Made by a program: the position numbers and the translations under genes. Of a stretch of 64,000 nt of DNA, positions 27,062-36,465 are shown piece by piece. Each line of letters starts with the position of its first letter. Within the stretch, counting starts at the first letter, position 1. Source of the stretch: SMWN01 sp965261165 (lineage in GTDB: Bacteria > Pseudomonadota > Gammaproteobacteria > Eutrophobiales > Eutrophobiaceae); the NCBI GenBank assembly GCA_965261165.1, contig OZ253445.1, forward strand, positions 1,364,001 through 1,428,000, read 5' to 3'. The notes under the pieces were generated by a model that saw only the letters and a list, made by a program, of their open reading frames with translations, was not told the origin of the DNA and ran no database searches.

Positions 27062-27162
27062 AATATATGTAATGTAGAGATCTTTGCGTAATTCACGCTG
27101 ATTCTACCGAAACAGACAAAATTAAGACTATTCTAATAAACCTTAAAGATTATTCATCCATG

Positions 27163-27183
27163 TCCTAGGAAAAAGTCCTAGGA
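27163..27183. repeat. Short palindromic repeat pair
   Basis: The palindrome TCCTAGGA occurs twice, five bases apart (27163-27170 and 27176-27183), and can fold as a hairpin. No U tract follows. Its role is unknown. Confidence 0.6.
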
Positions 27184-27194
27184 AATAATATCTT

Positions 27195-27224
27195 AAAAAA
27201 ACTGCCCAAGGTTGGTTCGCAGAT
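27195..27224 (-). repeat. 30-bp dispersed repeat, copy A
   Basis: The complement of this stretch matches 62239-62268 at 29 of 30 positions (core CCTTGGGCAGTTTTTT). Both copies lie in gene-poor sequence. Translated, both give a K-T-A-Q-G-x-F-A-D pattern, so they may be remains of the same decayed gene or element. Confidence 0.75.
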
Positions 27225-27370
27225 AAAGATAATAACTAGAATAAACAATAACCAGAGAGACAATTAAGTGGTTGAACCTACCTTGCTGATGGCAATGAGT
27301 CATCAGCTTAAATCATTCATCACCTTTAGAGAGGGGAAGGGAATGAACCTACAGTAACAAATACGTTATC

Positions 27371-27562
27371 TGTAGATGTATTGTGTCTGAATGCTCGATA
27401 ATGGATAAGTAATAACTAAAACACGCTCATTGAGGGGTTTTATGCTATTGCTGTGACGATTAAAGGAGAATTCTCGCAAAATGAAACTGTTTCATACAAA
27501 CTTTATAAATTAATGCTATTGCCTATACGTCTTATTCAGTGGTTTTGAATGATGTGAAGGTT
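27371..27562 (+). repeat. Inverted repeat of the mltF upstream region, copy A
   Basis: From 27371 to about 27507 the sequence equals the complement of 40932-41068 with one mismatch; similarity continues at a lower level to about 27562, covering the counterpart of the mltF start (GAATGATG). Here the second in-frame ATG is followed at once by TGA, so no MltF is made. The two copies bracket 13.3 kb in opposite orientation. Confidence 0.9.
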
Positions 27563-27595
27563 TCATGAAGAAAATTTTGCCTAAGCTTTCAGGAA

Positions 27596-27757
27596 CTATC
27601 TTGCTTTAATCGCTTCGACTTTCTTATTCCATTTATCCAAGGCTTTCTGATAATAAACAAAGACGCAATTAACACAGTTGCGTTGACAACATTCAGATAA
27701 TTCCGGCTCCCTTGGTTTGAGTGGGAGCCCATTTGAGTTATTAGCCTCTGCGGACAT
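27596..27757 (-). CDS. Small oxidoreductase-like domain protein
   Basis: A 53-residue protein, MSAEANNSN... to ...KVEAIKAR. The core PELSECCQRNCVNCVFVYYQ followed by ALDKW matches the oxidoreductase-like domain (PF09791-type, CCxxxCxxCVxxxY), a cysteine-rich motif also found at the N-terminus of some eukaryotic proteins; the biochemical role is unknown. AGAAGGCG sits before the ATG. It starts nine bases after the cysG stop on the same strand, so it is probably cotranscribed with cysG. Confidence 0.75.
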   Translation of the reverse strand: MSAEANNSNGLPLKPREPELSECCQRNCVNCVFVYYQKALDKWNKKVEAIKAR

Positions 27758-27765
27758 GTCGCCTT

Positions 27766-29160
27766 CTAATTATCCTGTGGTTCGAACCATGACAGGCTTT
27801 CATGTAATTTAACTACCTCACCAATAATTATCATTGTTGGTGGCTTGATATCATGTTGTTTAGGTATTTCAGGCAATGTGCCTAAATCTCCAATATAAAC
27901 TTTTTGCTCATGTGTCGTGCCTTGCTGAACCAGTGCCGCAGGCATTGTCTCTGGCAACCCACGTGCAATCAGTCCTCGACAGAGTACTTTCAAACCGATA
28001 ATCCCCATATAAACTACGATGGTTTGTTTAGGCTGGATCAAGGTTTTCCAATTCAGATCCATACTGCCATCTTTTAGATGGCCAGTAATAAACACGCAGG
28101 TATGCGCATAATCTCTATGTGTTAACGGGATACCTGCATAACTTGCACAACCAGAAGCAGCAGTGATTCCAGGAATTACCTGAAAAGGAATATTTTCTGC
28201 AGAAAGTAATTCTATTTCTTCTCCGCCTCGACCAAAAATAAAAGGATCCCCGCCTTTAAGTCTCAATACACGTTTGCCTTGTTTGGCTAAGTCCACTAGA
28301 AGCTGGTTAATTTCAGTCTGTGGTAATACATGTTGATCACGTTTCTTGCCCACATAGATACGTTCAGCATCTTTACGACACAGATCAATAATCGCTGATG
28401 CAACTAATCTATCGTAAAGCACGACCTCGGCCTGTTGCATGAGTCTTAATGCCCTGAAAGTTAACAGATCAGGATCGCCCGGCCCGGCACCGACCAGATA
28501 AACTTCTCCGGCTTTATCAATAACGGCATCTTCTTTCTCTAGTGTTTTCCCTAATGCCTTTAAAGCAGCTTTATCCTGTCCGGCATAGATCATCTCAGCT
28601 ACGGGGCCTTGCAAGATATGCTCCCAGAATCTGCGTCGTTCTAACATTTTTGGATAATGTTGCTTTACACGCCCACGAAATTTACCCATTAATTGCGCTA
28701 ATCTACCGTAGGATATGGGTATTAATGTTTCTAACCGCGCACGAAGCAAGCGTGCTAGAACGGGAGATGCGCCTCCAGTCGAAATTGCGATCTGAACCGG
28801 ATCGCGATCGACAATAGAAGGCATGATAAAACTGCATAGCTTAGGATTATCAACAACATTGACAGGAATATTTCTCGCTTTGGCCAGTTCGGAAACTTGT
28901 CTATTCACTTCCTGATCATTCGTCGCGGCAATCACCAACATTTTGTCATCAAGCATTTCATCTGAGAATTTTTCTGTGATGTGAATAATCTCATTACTCT
29001 CTGAAAGAGCTTTTAGCTCTTTACAAATTTCTGGTGCAATCACGGTGATATTGGCTTCAGATTTTCGTAACTGTCGAACCTTGCGTGCAGCGATATCTCC
29101 AGCCCCAATTACCAGGCAAGGGCCTACAGTTAAATCGTAAAAGATTGGTAAATATTTCAT
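27766..29160 (-). CDS. cysG: Siroheme synthase CysG (trifunctional)
   Basis: Turns uroporphyrinogen III into siroheme, the cofactor of sulfite and nitrite reductases. It has 464 residues. The N-terminal half is the precorrin-2 dehydrogenase/ferrochelatase (NAD site GAGDIAARKV, about residues 1-210). The C-terminal half is the uroporphyrinogen methyltransferase, with VYLVGAGPGDPDLLTFRALR, LYDRLV, GGDPFIFGRGGEE and PGITAASGCASYAGIPLTHR. Both parts are full length. It competes with hemE, also in this window, for uroporphyrinogen III. Confidence 0.97.
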   Translation of the reverse strand: MKYLPIFYDLTVGPCLVIGAGDIAARKVRQLRKSEANITVIAPEICKELKALSESNEIIHITEKFSDEMLDDKMLVIAATNDQEVNRQVSELAKARNIPVNVVDNPKLCSFIMPSIVDRDPVQIAISTGGASPVLARLLRARLETLIPISYGRLAQLMGKFRGRVKQHYPKMLERRRFWEHILQGPVAEMIYAGQDKAALKALGKTLEKEDAVIDKAGEVYLVGAGPGDPDLLTFRALRLMQQAEVVLYDRLVASAIIDLCRKDAERIYVGKKRDQHVLPQTEINQLLVDLAKQGKRVLRLKGGDPFIFGRGGEEIELLSAENIPFQVIPGITAASGCASYAGIPLTHRDYAHTCVFITGHLKDGSMDLNWKTLIQPKQTIVVYMGIIGLKVLCRGLIARGLPETMPAALVQQGTTHEQKVYIGDLGTLPEIPKQHDIKPPTMIIIGEVVKLHESLSWFEPQDN

Positions 29161-29207
29161 GGCAACAATGATAAGAGTAAAACGCGGAACAAACGAGAAT
29201 TAGTTTT

Positions 29208-29555
29208 TTATTCTGAAGAATTTCCTGCAATACGACATTTATCCACAGTAATGACAGGCGCTTCCCACGGATGATCAGGACGAATCCCTTCTGCGATAAT
29301 CTGATCTAGGAGTTCTTTGTTTCTGGGTATCAAAAATTTCAATTCAATAGAATCCATTTGGCTTAACTCACCGATAGATCCAGACGAAGGGTTCGATCCT
29401 TCGAGCGGTCTAAACTGTTCAATTCCGGGTGCCGACCACCAAAACCCCTCACTATATTTACTATCATTCTTAGGTAAAACCTTGGTAATGGAAACAAGTA
29501 CCGCTTCAAGTTGGGCCGGAGGGACAAAGACTGTAATACGATAAACTTTTTCCAT
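29208..29555 (-). CDS. YqfO/NIF3-insert-like small protein
   Basis: A 115-residue protein related to the PII/CutA-like domain inserted in NIF3/YqfO proteins and found alone in many bacteria. Matching features are YRITVFVPPAQLEAVLVSI near the start, the GIEQFRPLEGSNPSSGSIGE segment (family FRPLxGxxPxxG), and the HPWEAPVI end. Function unknown; metal binding or a regulatory role is a guess from the fold. It lies 47 bp upstream of cysG on the same strand. Confidence 0.7.
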   Translation of the reverse strand: MEKVYRITVFVPPAQLEAVLVSITKVLPKNDSKYSEGFWWSAPGIEQFRPLEGSNPSSGSIGELSQMDSIELKFLIPRNKELLDQIIAEGIRPDHPWEAPVITVDKCRIAGNSSE

Positions 29556-29861
29556 TTTTCACTTTAGGGTGCTTAACTCTGTAATCAATCCATTCTAAGT
29601 TGTGTTTGCTTAAGTTATCTTCTGTTTGAACCGCTCGGGGTCCGTTGTAATGGTCTTTTTAAAATCTGACTCCAATGATTTTTCTAACCAATATTAGCTT
29701 TTCTCAATGTTCTGCTCTACCCCTTTACCACCTGCAATGTAAAGAACACATAATTTATATGCGGCATGACTACTCCCTAACTCTGAAATTATCATTCTCA
29801 AAGTGTTCTACTTGAGTTTGCATTAAGAAGAATTATTGGATCTTAATTTTGATTTCATTCC
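29556..29861. other. Intergenic region before the YqfO-like gene
   Basis: About 300 bp between dcd and the YqfO-like gene. No gene, RNA or repeat could be supported; a GAAATTATCATTC stretch near 29787 is only a weak Fur-box look-alike. Confidence 0.4.
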
Positions 29862-30428
29862 CTAAATTTTCGGAAGTGTCACGCCAGTCTGTCCCTGATA
29901 CTTGCCAGCACGATCTTTATACGAGGCTTCACAAACTTCATCAGATTCAAAAAAGATCATCTGTGCGACTCCCTCATTGGCGTATATCTTTGCTGGTAAA
30001 GGAGTCGTGTTAGAAAATTCCAGTGTAACATGACCTTTCCATTCAGGTTCTAGAGGTGTAACGTTCACAATGATCCCACATCGTGCGTAAGTTGATTTCC
30101 CCAGACAGATAGTCAACACACTTCTTGGAATTCGAAGATATTCAACGGTTCTTGCCAAGGCAAACGAATTGGGCGGTATAATACAAACATCTGAATCGAT
30201 ATCAACAAAACTACCTGAGTCAAAATCTTTGGGGTCAACTACTGCCGAATTAATATTGGTAAAAATTCTGAATTCTGTGGCACAACGAACATCATAGCCA
30301 TAGCTGGAAGTGCCATAGGAAACAATTCTGCCCGAACCATTTTCCTTGATCTGTTCTGGTTCAAATGGCCTGATCATGTCTTCATTTTTTGCCATTCGTC
30401 TTATCCAAGAATCACTTTTTATGCTCAT
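29862..30428 (-). CDS. dcd: dCTP deaminase
   Basis: Deaminates dCTP to dUTP, the main source of dUMP for thymidylate in many proteobacteria. The ATG at 30428 gives 188 residues, the usual length; a longer frame from 30458 adds ten non-conserved residues. Motifs: SYGTSSYGYDVR near the N-terminus, GKSTYARCGI with the substrate-binding site, VTPLEPEWKGHVTLEFSN with the catalytic glutamate, and KYQGQTGVTLPKI at the end. It lies downstream of apbC, the common order dcd-apbC-metG. Confidence 0.95.
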   Translation of the reverse strand: MSIKSDSWIRRMAKNEDMIRPFEPEQIKENGSGRIVSYGTSSYGYDVRCATEFRIFTNINSAVVDPKDFDSGSFVDIDSDVCIIPPNSFALARTVEYLRIPRSVLTICLGKSTYARCGIIVNVTPLEPEWKGHVTLEFSNTTPLPAKIYANEGVAQMIFFESDEVCEASYKDRAGKYQGQTGVTLPKI

Positions 30429-30565
30429 AATCTTACTTTCTCTCAGTTTTATATTCATTTATGGCCACCATGGATGGCAGAAGCACTGGCAACACAGGAG
30501 CGATTGCCAGTGCTAATTTTACTGTCAGGTCTTCGTCCCTGTATGTGTATTAATAATTATTTTAA

Positions 30566-31657
30566 TTAATCATTTTCGATCACAATCTTTGGGAATTTAT
30601 TTGAGTAGTCTTTTGCCATCAGTGAAAGTCTTGCCGATGATTTTCTGGCAATCTCACGATAGAGCAAAGAGATATCCGAATCAGGTTCCATGACAACAGT
30701 CGGCTTGCCTTCGTCTGCCCCTTCGCGAATTCTGATATCTAAAGGTAAAGATCCTAATAGATCCACGCCGTATTGTTTCGACATTTTTTCGCCACCGCCC
30801 GCACCAAAGATATGTTCCTCATGACCACATTGACTACAAATATGCGTACTCATATTTTCAATAACACCTAAGACAGGCACACCAACTTTTCCAAACATGT
30901 TATGGGCTTTGCGTGCATCTGATAGGGCGATATCCTGGGGTGTGGTCACAATTATCGCAGCACTCACGGGTATCTTCTGGCAAAGCGTTAATTGAATATC
31001 ACCAGTACCAGGTGGAAGATCAATAATCAGATAATCCAGATCCTTCCAATTGGTATCACTTAATAATTGTTCCAATGCACCTGTCACCATCGGACCGCGC
31101 CAGATCATCGGTGTGTCTTCATCAATCAAATAGCCAATCGACATAGATTGAATATCGTAAGATAGTTTGGGTTCGGTAGATTTACCATCTGCAGAATCCG
31201 GTTTACCACTACATCCCAGCATCTTGGGTTGGCTTGGTCCATAAATATCGGCATCAAGAATACCGACCTTGGCACCTTCTGCCTGTAATGCCAGCGCCAA
31301 ATTAACTGATGTAGTTGATTTACCAACTCCCCCCTTACCTGAAGCAATGGCAATGGTATTTTTTATTTCTGGTAATATTTGCACACCCTTTTGCACCGAA
31401 TGCGAAGTGATTTTAGTTTCAATTCCTACTGAGACATTGCCTATATCAAGGATACTGCTTAGTTCGTCCTTCAATATCTGAGTCAAAGCTTCATGATAAC
31501 CATCGGCAGGGAATCCTAAGGATAATGTCAAATCAACATCAGCACCTTTTATTTCAATATTTCTAATAACTCCTGCGGAGACCAGATCTTGTCCTAAACT
31601 AGGTTCTATATAGCTTTGCAGCTGTGTTTCTATATTTTCTTGTGTGATTTCAGTCAT
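30566..31657 (-). CDS. apbC: Iron-sulfur cluster carrier protein ApbC (Mrp)
   Basis: P-loop ATPase that carries and delivers [4Fe-4S] clusters, 363 residues. It has an N-terminal MIP18-like domain (about residues 5-85), then the deviant Walker A GKGGVGKSTTSVNLA, switch region DADIYGPSQP, Walker B-like DLPPGTGDIQLT, and the cluster-binding CSQC in STHICSQCGHEEHIFGAGGG. It is divergent from metG, a gene order conserved in gammaproteobacteria. A likely client is the Rnf complex encoded next to metG, though that link is an inference. Confidence 0.95.
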   Translation of the reverse strand: MTEITQENIETQLQSYIEPSLGQDLVSAGVIRNIEIKGADVDLTLSLGFPADGYHEALTQILKDELSSILDIGNVSVGIETKITSHSVQKGVQILPEIKNTIAIASGKGGVGKSTTSVNLALALQAEGAKVGILDADIYGPSQPKMLGCSGKPDSADGKSTEPKLSYDIQSMSIGYLIDEDTPMIWRGPMVTGALEQLLSDTNWKDLDYLIIDLPPGTGDIQLTLCQKIPVSAAIIVTTPQDIALSDARKAHNMFGKVGVPVLGVIENMSTHICSQCGHEEHIFGAGGGEKMSKQYGVDLLGSLPLDIRIREGADEGKPTVVMEPDSDISLLYREIARKSSARLSLMAKDYSNKFPKIVIEND

Positions 31658-31800
31658 TCTTTAAACAATCCAGATCCTATTCATGATTCTTATCATGATG
31701 GCGATTCTACCTTTTCGCGTCTTTAGCTTCACCCTTAACCTCAACAATGGTAACTTACCCCGCTATTTTTTATAAAGATTTATCTCTAAACGGCCTATTT

Positions 31801-33834
31801 ATGACTGATACGCAAAAAACATTACTGGTGACAAGCGCCCTGCCCTATGCCAATGGGTCAATCCATATGGGACACATGGTGGAATATATTCAAACAGACA
31901 TCTGGGTGCGGTTTCAGAAAATGCAGGGACATGATTGTTATTACGTCTGTGCAGATGATGCCCACGGCACACCGATTATGCTTTGCGCCCAAGAAGAAGG
32001 TATCAGTCCTGAGACCTTGATCGAGAAGATCAGTCAAGAACATCAAGCTGATTTTGCTGATTTTTCAATCGCTTTTGACCATTTCCATAGTACGCATTCA
32101 GAAGAAAATCGTGAACTGTCCTGCATGATTTACGAACGCTTGCGTGATGCTGGTCATATCAAAAAACGCACCATCAAGCAGGCATTCGACCCTGAAAAGG
32201 AAATATTTCTGCCCGACCGATTTATTCGTGGTGAATGCCCAAAATGTGGTGCGATGGATCAGTATGGTGATAATTGTGAGGTTTGTGGGGCGACTTACAG
32301 CCCGACAGAACTGATTAACCCTGTCTCGGTAGTATCTGGTGCGATACCTATCGAAAAAGAATCCGAACATTATTTTTTTAAACTGCCTGATTTCGAAGAC
32401 ATGTTGCATGATTGGACACGTGCCGGCCATCTGCAAAAAGAAGTCGCCAATAAACTGGACGAATGGTTTGAAACAGGCCTTCAGGAATGGGATATTTCCC
32501 GAGATGAACCTTATTTCGGTTTTGAAATTCCAGAAGCACCAGGTAAATATTTTTATGTCTGGTTGGATGCGCCAGTTGGTTACTTTGCCAGTCTGAAATA
32601 TCTATGTGAGCAGAAGAATCTGGATTTTGACAGTTTTGTCAAAGAAGACAGCAATATCGAGGTTCATCATTTTATCGGTAAAGACATCGTCTACTTTCAC
32701 GCACTTTTCTGGACAGCCATGCTTAAGGGCAGTGGCTTGCGTACGCCTACTTCTATTCATGCCCACGGCTTCCTCACCGTGAATGGCGAAAAAATGTCAA
32801 AATCCAGAGGCACCTTCATTAAGGCACGCACTTATCTGGAGCATCTGGATCCTGAATATCTGAGATATTATTTTGCAGCTAAATTGGGTAATGGTGTTGA
32901 TGATATTGATCTCAATATGGAGGATTTTCTGCAGAGGGTAAATTCTGATCTGGTGGGCAAGGTTGTCAATATCGCCAGTCGTTGTACAGGATTCATTAAA
33001 AAACGATTTGCAGGCAAACTTGCAGCAGAGATCCATAAACCTGAATTATTTTCGGAATTTGTCAGTGCGGGAGATAGCATCGCTTCGGCATATGAGGGGA
33101 AAGAATATGCCAAGGCCATGCGTAAAATCATAACTCTGGCCGATAAGGCAAATCAATATATTGATGACAATAAACCCTGGGTAATTGCCAGACAGGAAAA
33201 TAGCGACGATGAATTACAAGCCATCTGCACCATGGGTCTGAATCTTTTTCGCCTATTGATTATTTATCTCAAACCAGTGTTGCCTGTAATGGCAGAAAAG
33301 ACTGAACAATTTCTGAATGTCGAGACATTTAGCTGGGAAGATAGCCAAACTTCATTATTAGCGCATGAAATAAACAAATTTAAACCGTTGACAATACGCA
33401 TAAAACAGGAGCATATCGATGCCATGATAGAAGGAAGCAAAGAAGATTTAAGTCCAGCTACAAGCGCTTCGGAAGAATCTGGACTATTACATGATGAGCC
33501 TATTGCTGACATCATGTCTATCGATGATTTCGCAAAAGTTGATTTAAGAATTGCCAAAATTATTAAGGCTGAACATGTAGAAGGTGCGGACAAGTTACTT
33601 CAATTAACGCTGGATGTCGGTGGTGAAATCCGCAATGTCTTTGCTGGTATTAAATCAGCCTATTCTCCTGAAGACCTTAAAGGCCGACACACCGTCATGG
33701 TAGCCAATCTTGCCCCTCGTAAAATGCGCTTCGGTGTTTCTGAGGGCATGGTACTGGCTGCTGGTCCGGGTGGTAACGATCTGTTTATTTTAAGCCCGGA
33801 CGAAGGCGCAATATCTGGTATGAAAGTGAAATGA
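31801..33834 (+). CDS. metG: Methionyl-tRNA synthetase
   Basis: Charges tRNA-Met and initiator tRNA. It has 677 residues from the ATG at 31801, the same length as E. coli MetG; an upstream frame to 31747 is not conserved. It has the HIGH-type motif (YANGSIHMGHM), the zinc site CPKCGAMDQYGDNCEVCG, the KMSKS motif (GEKMSKSRGTF), the anticodon-binding helical domain, and a C-terminal OB-fold tRNA-binding domain (FAKVDLRIAKIIKAEHVEGAD). The rnf operon starts 31 bp downstream. Confidence 0.98.
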   Translation: MTDTQKTLLVTSALPYANGSIHMGHMVEYIQTDIWVRFQKMQGHDCYYVCADDAHGTPIMLCAQEEGISPETLIEKISQEHQADFADFSIAFDHFHSTHSEENRELSCMIYERLRDAGHIKKRTIKQAFDPEKEIFLPDRFIRGECPKCGAMDQYGDNCEVCGATYSPTELINPVSVVSGAIPIEKESEHYFFKLPDFEDMLHDWTRAGHLQKEVANKLDEWFETGLQEWDISRDEPYFGFEIPEAPGKYFYVWLDAPVGYFASLKYLCEQKNLDFDSFVKEDSNIEVHHFIGKDIVYFHALFWTAMLKGSGLRTPTSIHAHGFLTVNGEKMSKSRGTFIKARTYLEHLDPEYLRYYFAAKLGNGVDDIDLNMEDFLQRVNSDLVGKVVNIASRCTGFIKKRFAGKLAAEIHKPELFSEFVSAGDSIASAYEGKEYAKAMRKIITLADKANQYIDDNKPWVIARQENSDDELQAICTMGLNLFRLLIIYLKPVLPVMAEKTEQFLNVETFSWEDSQTSLLAHEINKFKPLTIRIKQEHIDAMIEGSKEDLSPATSASEESGLLHDEPIADIMSIDDFAKVDLRIAKIIKAEHVEGADKLLQLTLDVGGEIRNVFAGIKSAYSPEDLKGRHTVMVANLAPRKMRFGVSEGMVLAAGPGGNDLFILSPDEGAISGMKVK

Positions 33835-33865
33835 GAATAAAATAGAATCAGAGTAAAATGGACGA

Positions 33866-34435
33866 ATGGAAGAGATCTTTCTTGTTCTGATTAGTTCTGC
33901 TCTGATTAACAACATCGTTGTTGGCCATGTCATCGGCGCTGACCCTGCATTAGTATCAATTCAAAGATGTAATGTCACTCGCGGTATCTCAAGCATCATG
34001 CTCATCCTGTTACCAGTCACAACTGTCATTGCTTCTGCAATGACACGAGTCATACTAATTCCATTACAGCTAGAATATATGCAAACCTTAGCGTTTGTAA
34101 TATTGATCATTATATTTGTTTCCGCTCTCAGGATGCAGTCTAAACCTTTAAGCAAATATGGTTCTGAAATTTTTCTACCACTTGCCGGTATCAATGCAAC
34201 TGTGCTTGGTACTCTGCTTCTGAATCAACAGCAAGATAACAATTTATTTTTCTCTTTCATTTTTGGTCTGGGTACGGCAATTGGTTTCGCATTCATGCTT
34301 GCCTTGTTAAATGCGATTAATACACGGTTGGAAATGGCTGATGTCCCAACACCCTTCAGAGGACTTTCCATTACTCTGATTACATTAGGTCTGATTTCGA
34401 TGGCATTCCTTGGCTTTTTAGGACTTGTGAAATAG
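33866..34435 (+). CDS. rnfA: Rnf complex subunit RnfA, atypical
   Basis: Six-helix membrane subunit of the Rnf ion-translocating ferredoxin:NAD+ oxidoreductase (RsxA in E. coli), 189 residues. Family identity is clear from SALINNIVV near the start and RLEMADVPTPFRGLSITLITLGLISMAF at the end. Oddly, the conserved LGxCPF motif reads IGADPA (Asp26 in place of Cys), and the second conserved cysteine in LPLxxxNCAVLG is replaced (LPLAGINATVLG, Ala111). In the related NqrE and RnfA these two cysteines bind half of the intramembrane [2Fe-2S] cluster. The only cysteine here is Cys35. First gene of rnfABCDG; it abuts rnfB with no gap. Confidence 0.85.
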   Translation: MEEIFLVLISSALINNIVVGHVIGADPALVSIQRCNVTRGISSIMLILLPVTTVIASAMTRVILIPLQLEYMQTLAFVILIIIFVSALRMQSKPLSKYGSEIFLPLAGINATVLGTLLLNQQQDNNLFFSFIFGLGTAIGFAFMLALLNAINTRLEMADVPTPFRGLSITLITLGLISMAFLGFLGLVK

Positions 34436-34924
34436 ATGCTTGCCGTTTTCATCGTTTTTCTACTGGCTCTGATAAATGGCTTCCTTATTTCCATATCTCC
34501 CGAATCAACAGCGCAGAAAAACAAGATAGAAGAAATTCTTTCTGCCTTACCACAAACGCAATGTGGTCAATGTAATTACATTGGTTGCCGACCCTACGCA
34601 GAGGCCATTATTCAAGGCAAGGCCGATATCAATCAGTGTCCGCCTGGTGGCGCTGCAACGATAAAAACATTAGCTAATTTATTGGGTCGCCGGAGCAAAC
34701 CGCTTAACCCTGAAAATGGTTTGGAAAAAGAAAAACATGTTGCCTTAGTTGATGAAGCACTCTGCATCGGTTGCGTAAAGTGCATTAAGGTCTGTCCCAC
34801 GGATGCCATACTCGGTGCTGCCAAACAGATGCATTCTGTTCTTAGCAAAGAATGTACCGGATGTGAGCTTTGTATTGCTCCCTGCCCAATGGATTGTATC
34901 AGTATGCAAGTGGTTACAAGTTAA
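34436..34924 (+). CDS. rnfB: Rnf complex ferredoxin-type subunit RnfB
   Basis: Electron-carrying subunit, 162 residues. It has an N-terminal membrane helix (residues 1-20), a [4Fe-4S] domain CGQCNYIGC...CPPGG, and two ferredoxin clusters, CIGCVKCIKVCP and CTGCELCIAPCP. All cluster cysteines are present, in contrast to RnfA. It is somewhat shorter than E. coli RsxB (192). The start codon follows the rnfA stop directly, indicating coupled translation. Confidence 0.95.
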   Translation: MLAVFIVFLLALINGFLISISPESTAQKNKIEEILSALPQTQCGQCNYIGCRPYAEAIIQGKADINQCPPGGAATIKTLANLLGRRSKPLNPENGLEKEKHVALVDEALCIGCVKCIKVCPTDAILGAAKQMHSVLSKECTGCELCIAPCPMDCISMQVVTS

Positions 34925-34944
34925 GTGAATGAGTAAATAGCAAA

Positions 34945-36456
34945 ATGAACAGGGAAATAGAGAGGGAATTACATTCTTTTCCAGGCGGACTTGACCTTAG
35001 AACCTATAAAAAATTAGCCAATAATAAAGAATCATTAATCACACCGCTTCCAGATAAGATCATCCTGCCATTGCGACAACATATCGGCAACCCTTCAGTA
35101 CCATCACTTAAAATAGGAGATAAAGTTCTTAAAGGGCAAAAAATTGCGCAAGCTGATGGTTACGTCAGTGTCCCTGTACATGCCAGTACCTCTGGAAAAA
35201 TTATTGAAATCAGTACTTGCCCATCCGCACAAAATCAATCGATAAAAACACCCTGCATAATTATCGAGCCAGATGGCAACGATACATGGTTTGATATCGA
35301 ACCCGTTAAAGATTATCTATCAGTAGATCCAGAAAAACTACAGCACTTGATATGCGAAGCAGGCATGGTCGGTATGGGAGGCGCAGGCTTCCCAGCACAT
35401 GTAAAACTAAATGAAGGCACCACCACAGAAGTGGATACATTAATCATCAACGGTGTTGAGTGCGAACCATATATCAGTTGTGACGATAGAATTATTCGAG
35501 AGAAAGCCAACTATATCGTTTCAGGAACACGCATGCTGCAACATGCGATTCAAGCAAAACATTGTGTGATTGCCGTTGAAGAAGATATGCCTGAGGCCTT
35601 TGATGCATTGGATGCCTTGGTTGACGACGATATAGAACTGGTAAAAGTCCCTACACGTTACCCTACGGGTGGAGAGAAGCAACTCATTAAAGTTTTAACT
35701 GATAAAGAAGTCCCCAGTGGCGGTTTGCCGATCCATATTGGTGTAGTTATGCACAATGTAGGGACAGCCGCTTCTGCTTTTCGGGCTGTCACCCGTGGAG
35801 AACCTCTGCTTTCTCGTTACGTCACCGTGTCTGGAGATATTGATAATCCGCGTAATCTACAGGTCCTACTAGGAACGCCTGTCGAACATTGTCTCAAGCA
35901 AGTTGGTTACCAACAATCTGAAGATGGAATCGTGATCATGGGCGGCCCAATGATGGGTAAGCACGTCCATGATATTTCCATGCCAGTAATTAAAACCACA
36001 AACAGTATTCTTGTTACTTCAGGTCCTATCCATAGCAAAGAGATGCCCTGTATAAATTGTGGACAATGTATTGATGTTTGTCCTGCAAAACTACTTCCCC
36101 AGGAATTATTCGCCTACGCTCGTATGGGAGATATTCAACAAACACAGGAACTACATTTATTTGATTGTATTGAATGTGGTTGTTGCGCCTATGTCTGCCC
36201 AAGTAATATTCCTTTGGTGCAATATTACAGACAGGCAAAAATTGACATTGCCATCCATGAAAAAAAACAGGTTGAATCCAATTATGCTCGCTCTCGATTC
36301 GAAGCACGGAACAAACGACTGAACCGCGTGGATGATCGTTTTAATAAAAAGAAAACAAATTTTTCTAAGAAGGAGTCAGATGGTCTCGCAGATAAGCAAT
36401 CGTATATTCAGGCAGCTGTCGAACGTATGAAACAAAAACGTAATAAAGATAAGTAA
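34945..36456 (+). CDS. rnfC: Rnf complex NADH/ferredoxin subunit RnfC
   Basis: Peripheral subunit, 503 residues, that in the family binds FMN/NADH and two [4Fe-4S] clusters. The glycine-rich nucleotide region is VGMGGAGFPAHVK, followed by NGVECEPY and YPTGGEKQLI. The clusters are CINCGQCIDVCP and CIECGCCAYVCP. The C-terminus is short and basic, without the long alanine-rich repeats of the E. coli protein. The gap after rnfB is 20 bp. Confidence 0.96.
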   Translation: MNREIERELHSFPGGLDLRTYKKLANNKESLITPLPDKIILPLRQHIGNPSVPSLKIGDKVLKGQKIAQADGYVSVPVHASTSGKIIEISTCPSAQNQSIKTPCIIIEPDGNDTWFDIEPVKDYLSVDPEKLQHLICEAGMVGMGGAGFPAHVKLNEGTTTEVDTLIINGVECEPYISCDDRIIREKANYIVSGTRMLQHAIQAKHCVIAVEEDMPEAFDALDALVDDDIELVKVPTRYPTGGEKQLIKVLTDKEVPSGGLPIHIGVVMHNVGTAASAFRAVTRGEPLLSRYVTVSGDIDNPRNLQVLLGTPVEHCLKQVGYQQSEDGIVIMGGPMMGKHVHDISMPVIKTTNSILVTSGPIHSKEMPCINCGQCIDVCPAKLLPQELFAYARMGDIQQTQELHLFDCIECGCCAYVCPSNIPLVQYYRQAKIDIAIHEKKQVESNYARSRFEARNKRLNRVDDRFNKKKTNFSKKESDGLADKQSYIQAAVERMKQKRNKDK

Positions 36457-36465
36457 ATAAATATC

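Noticed and set aside
29785..29805. Fur-box-like sequence near GAAATTATCATTC
   Set aside because: Only one half-site resembles the consensus and it is not placed at a promoter.
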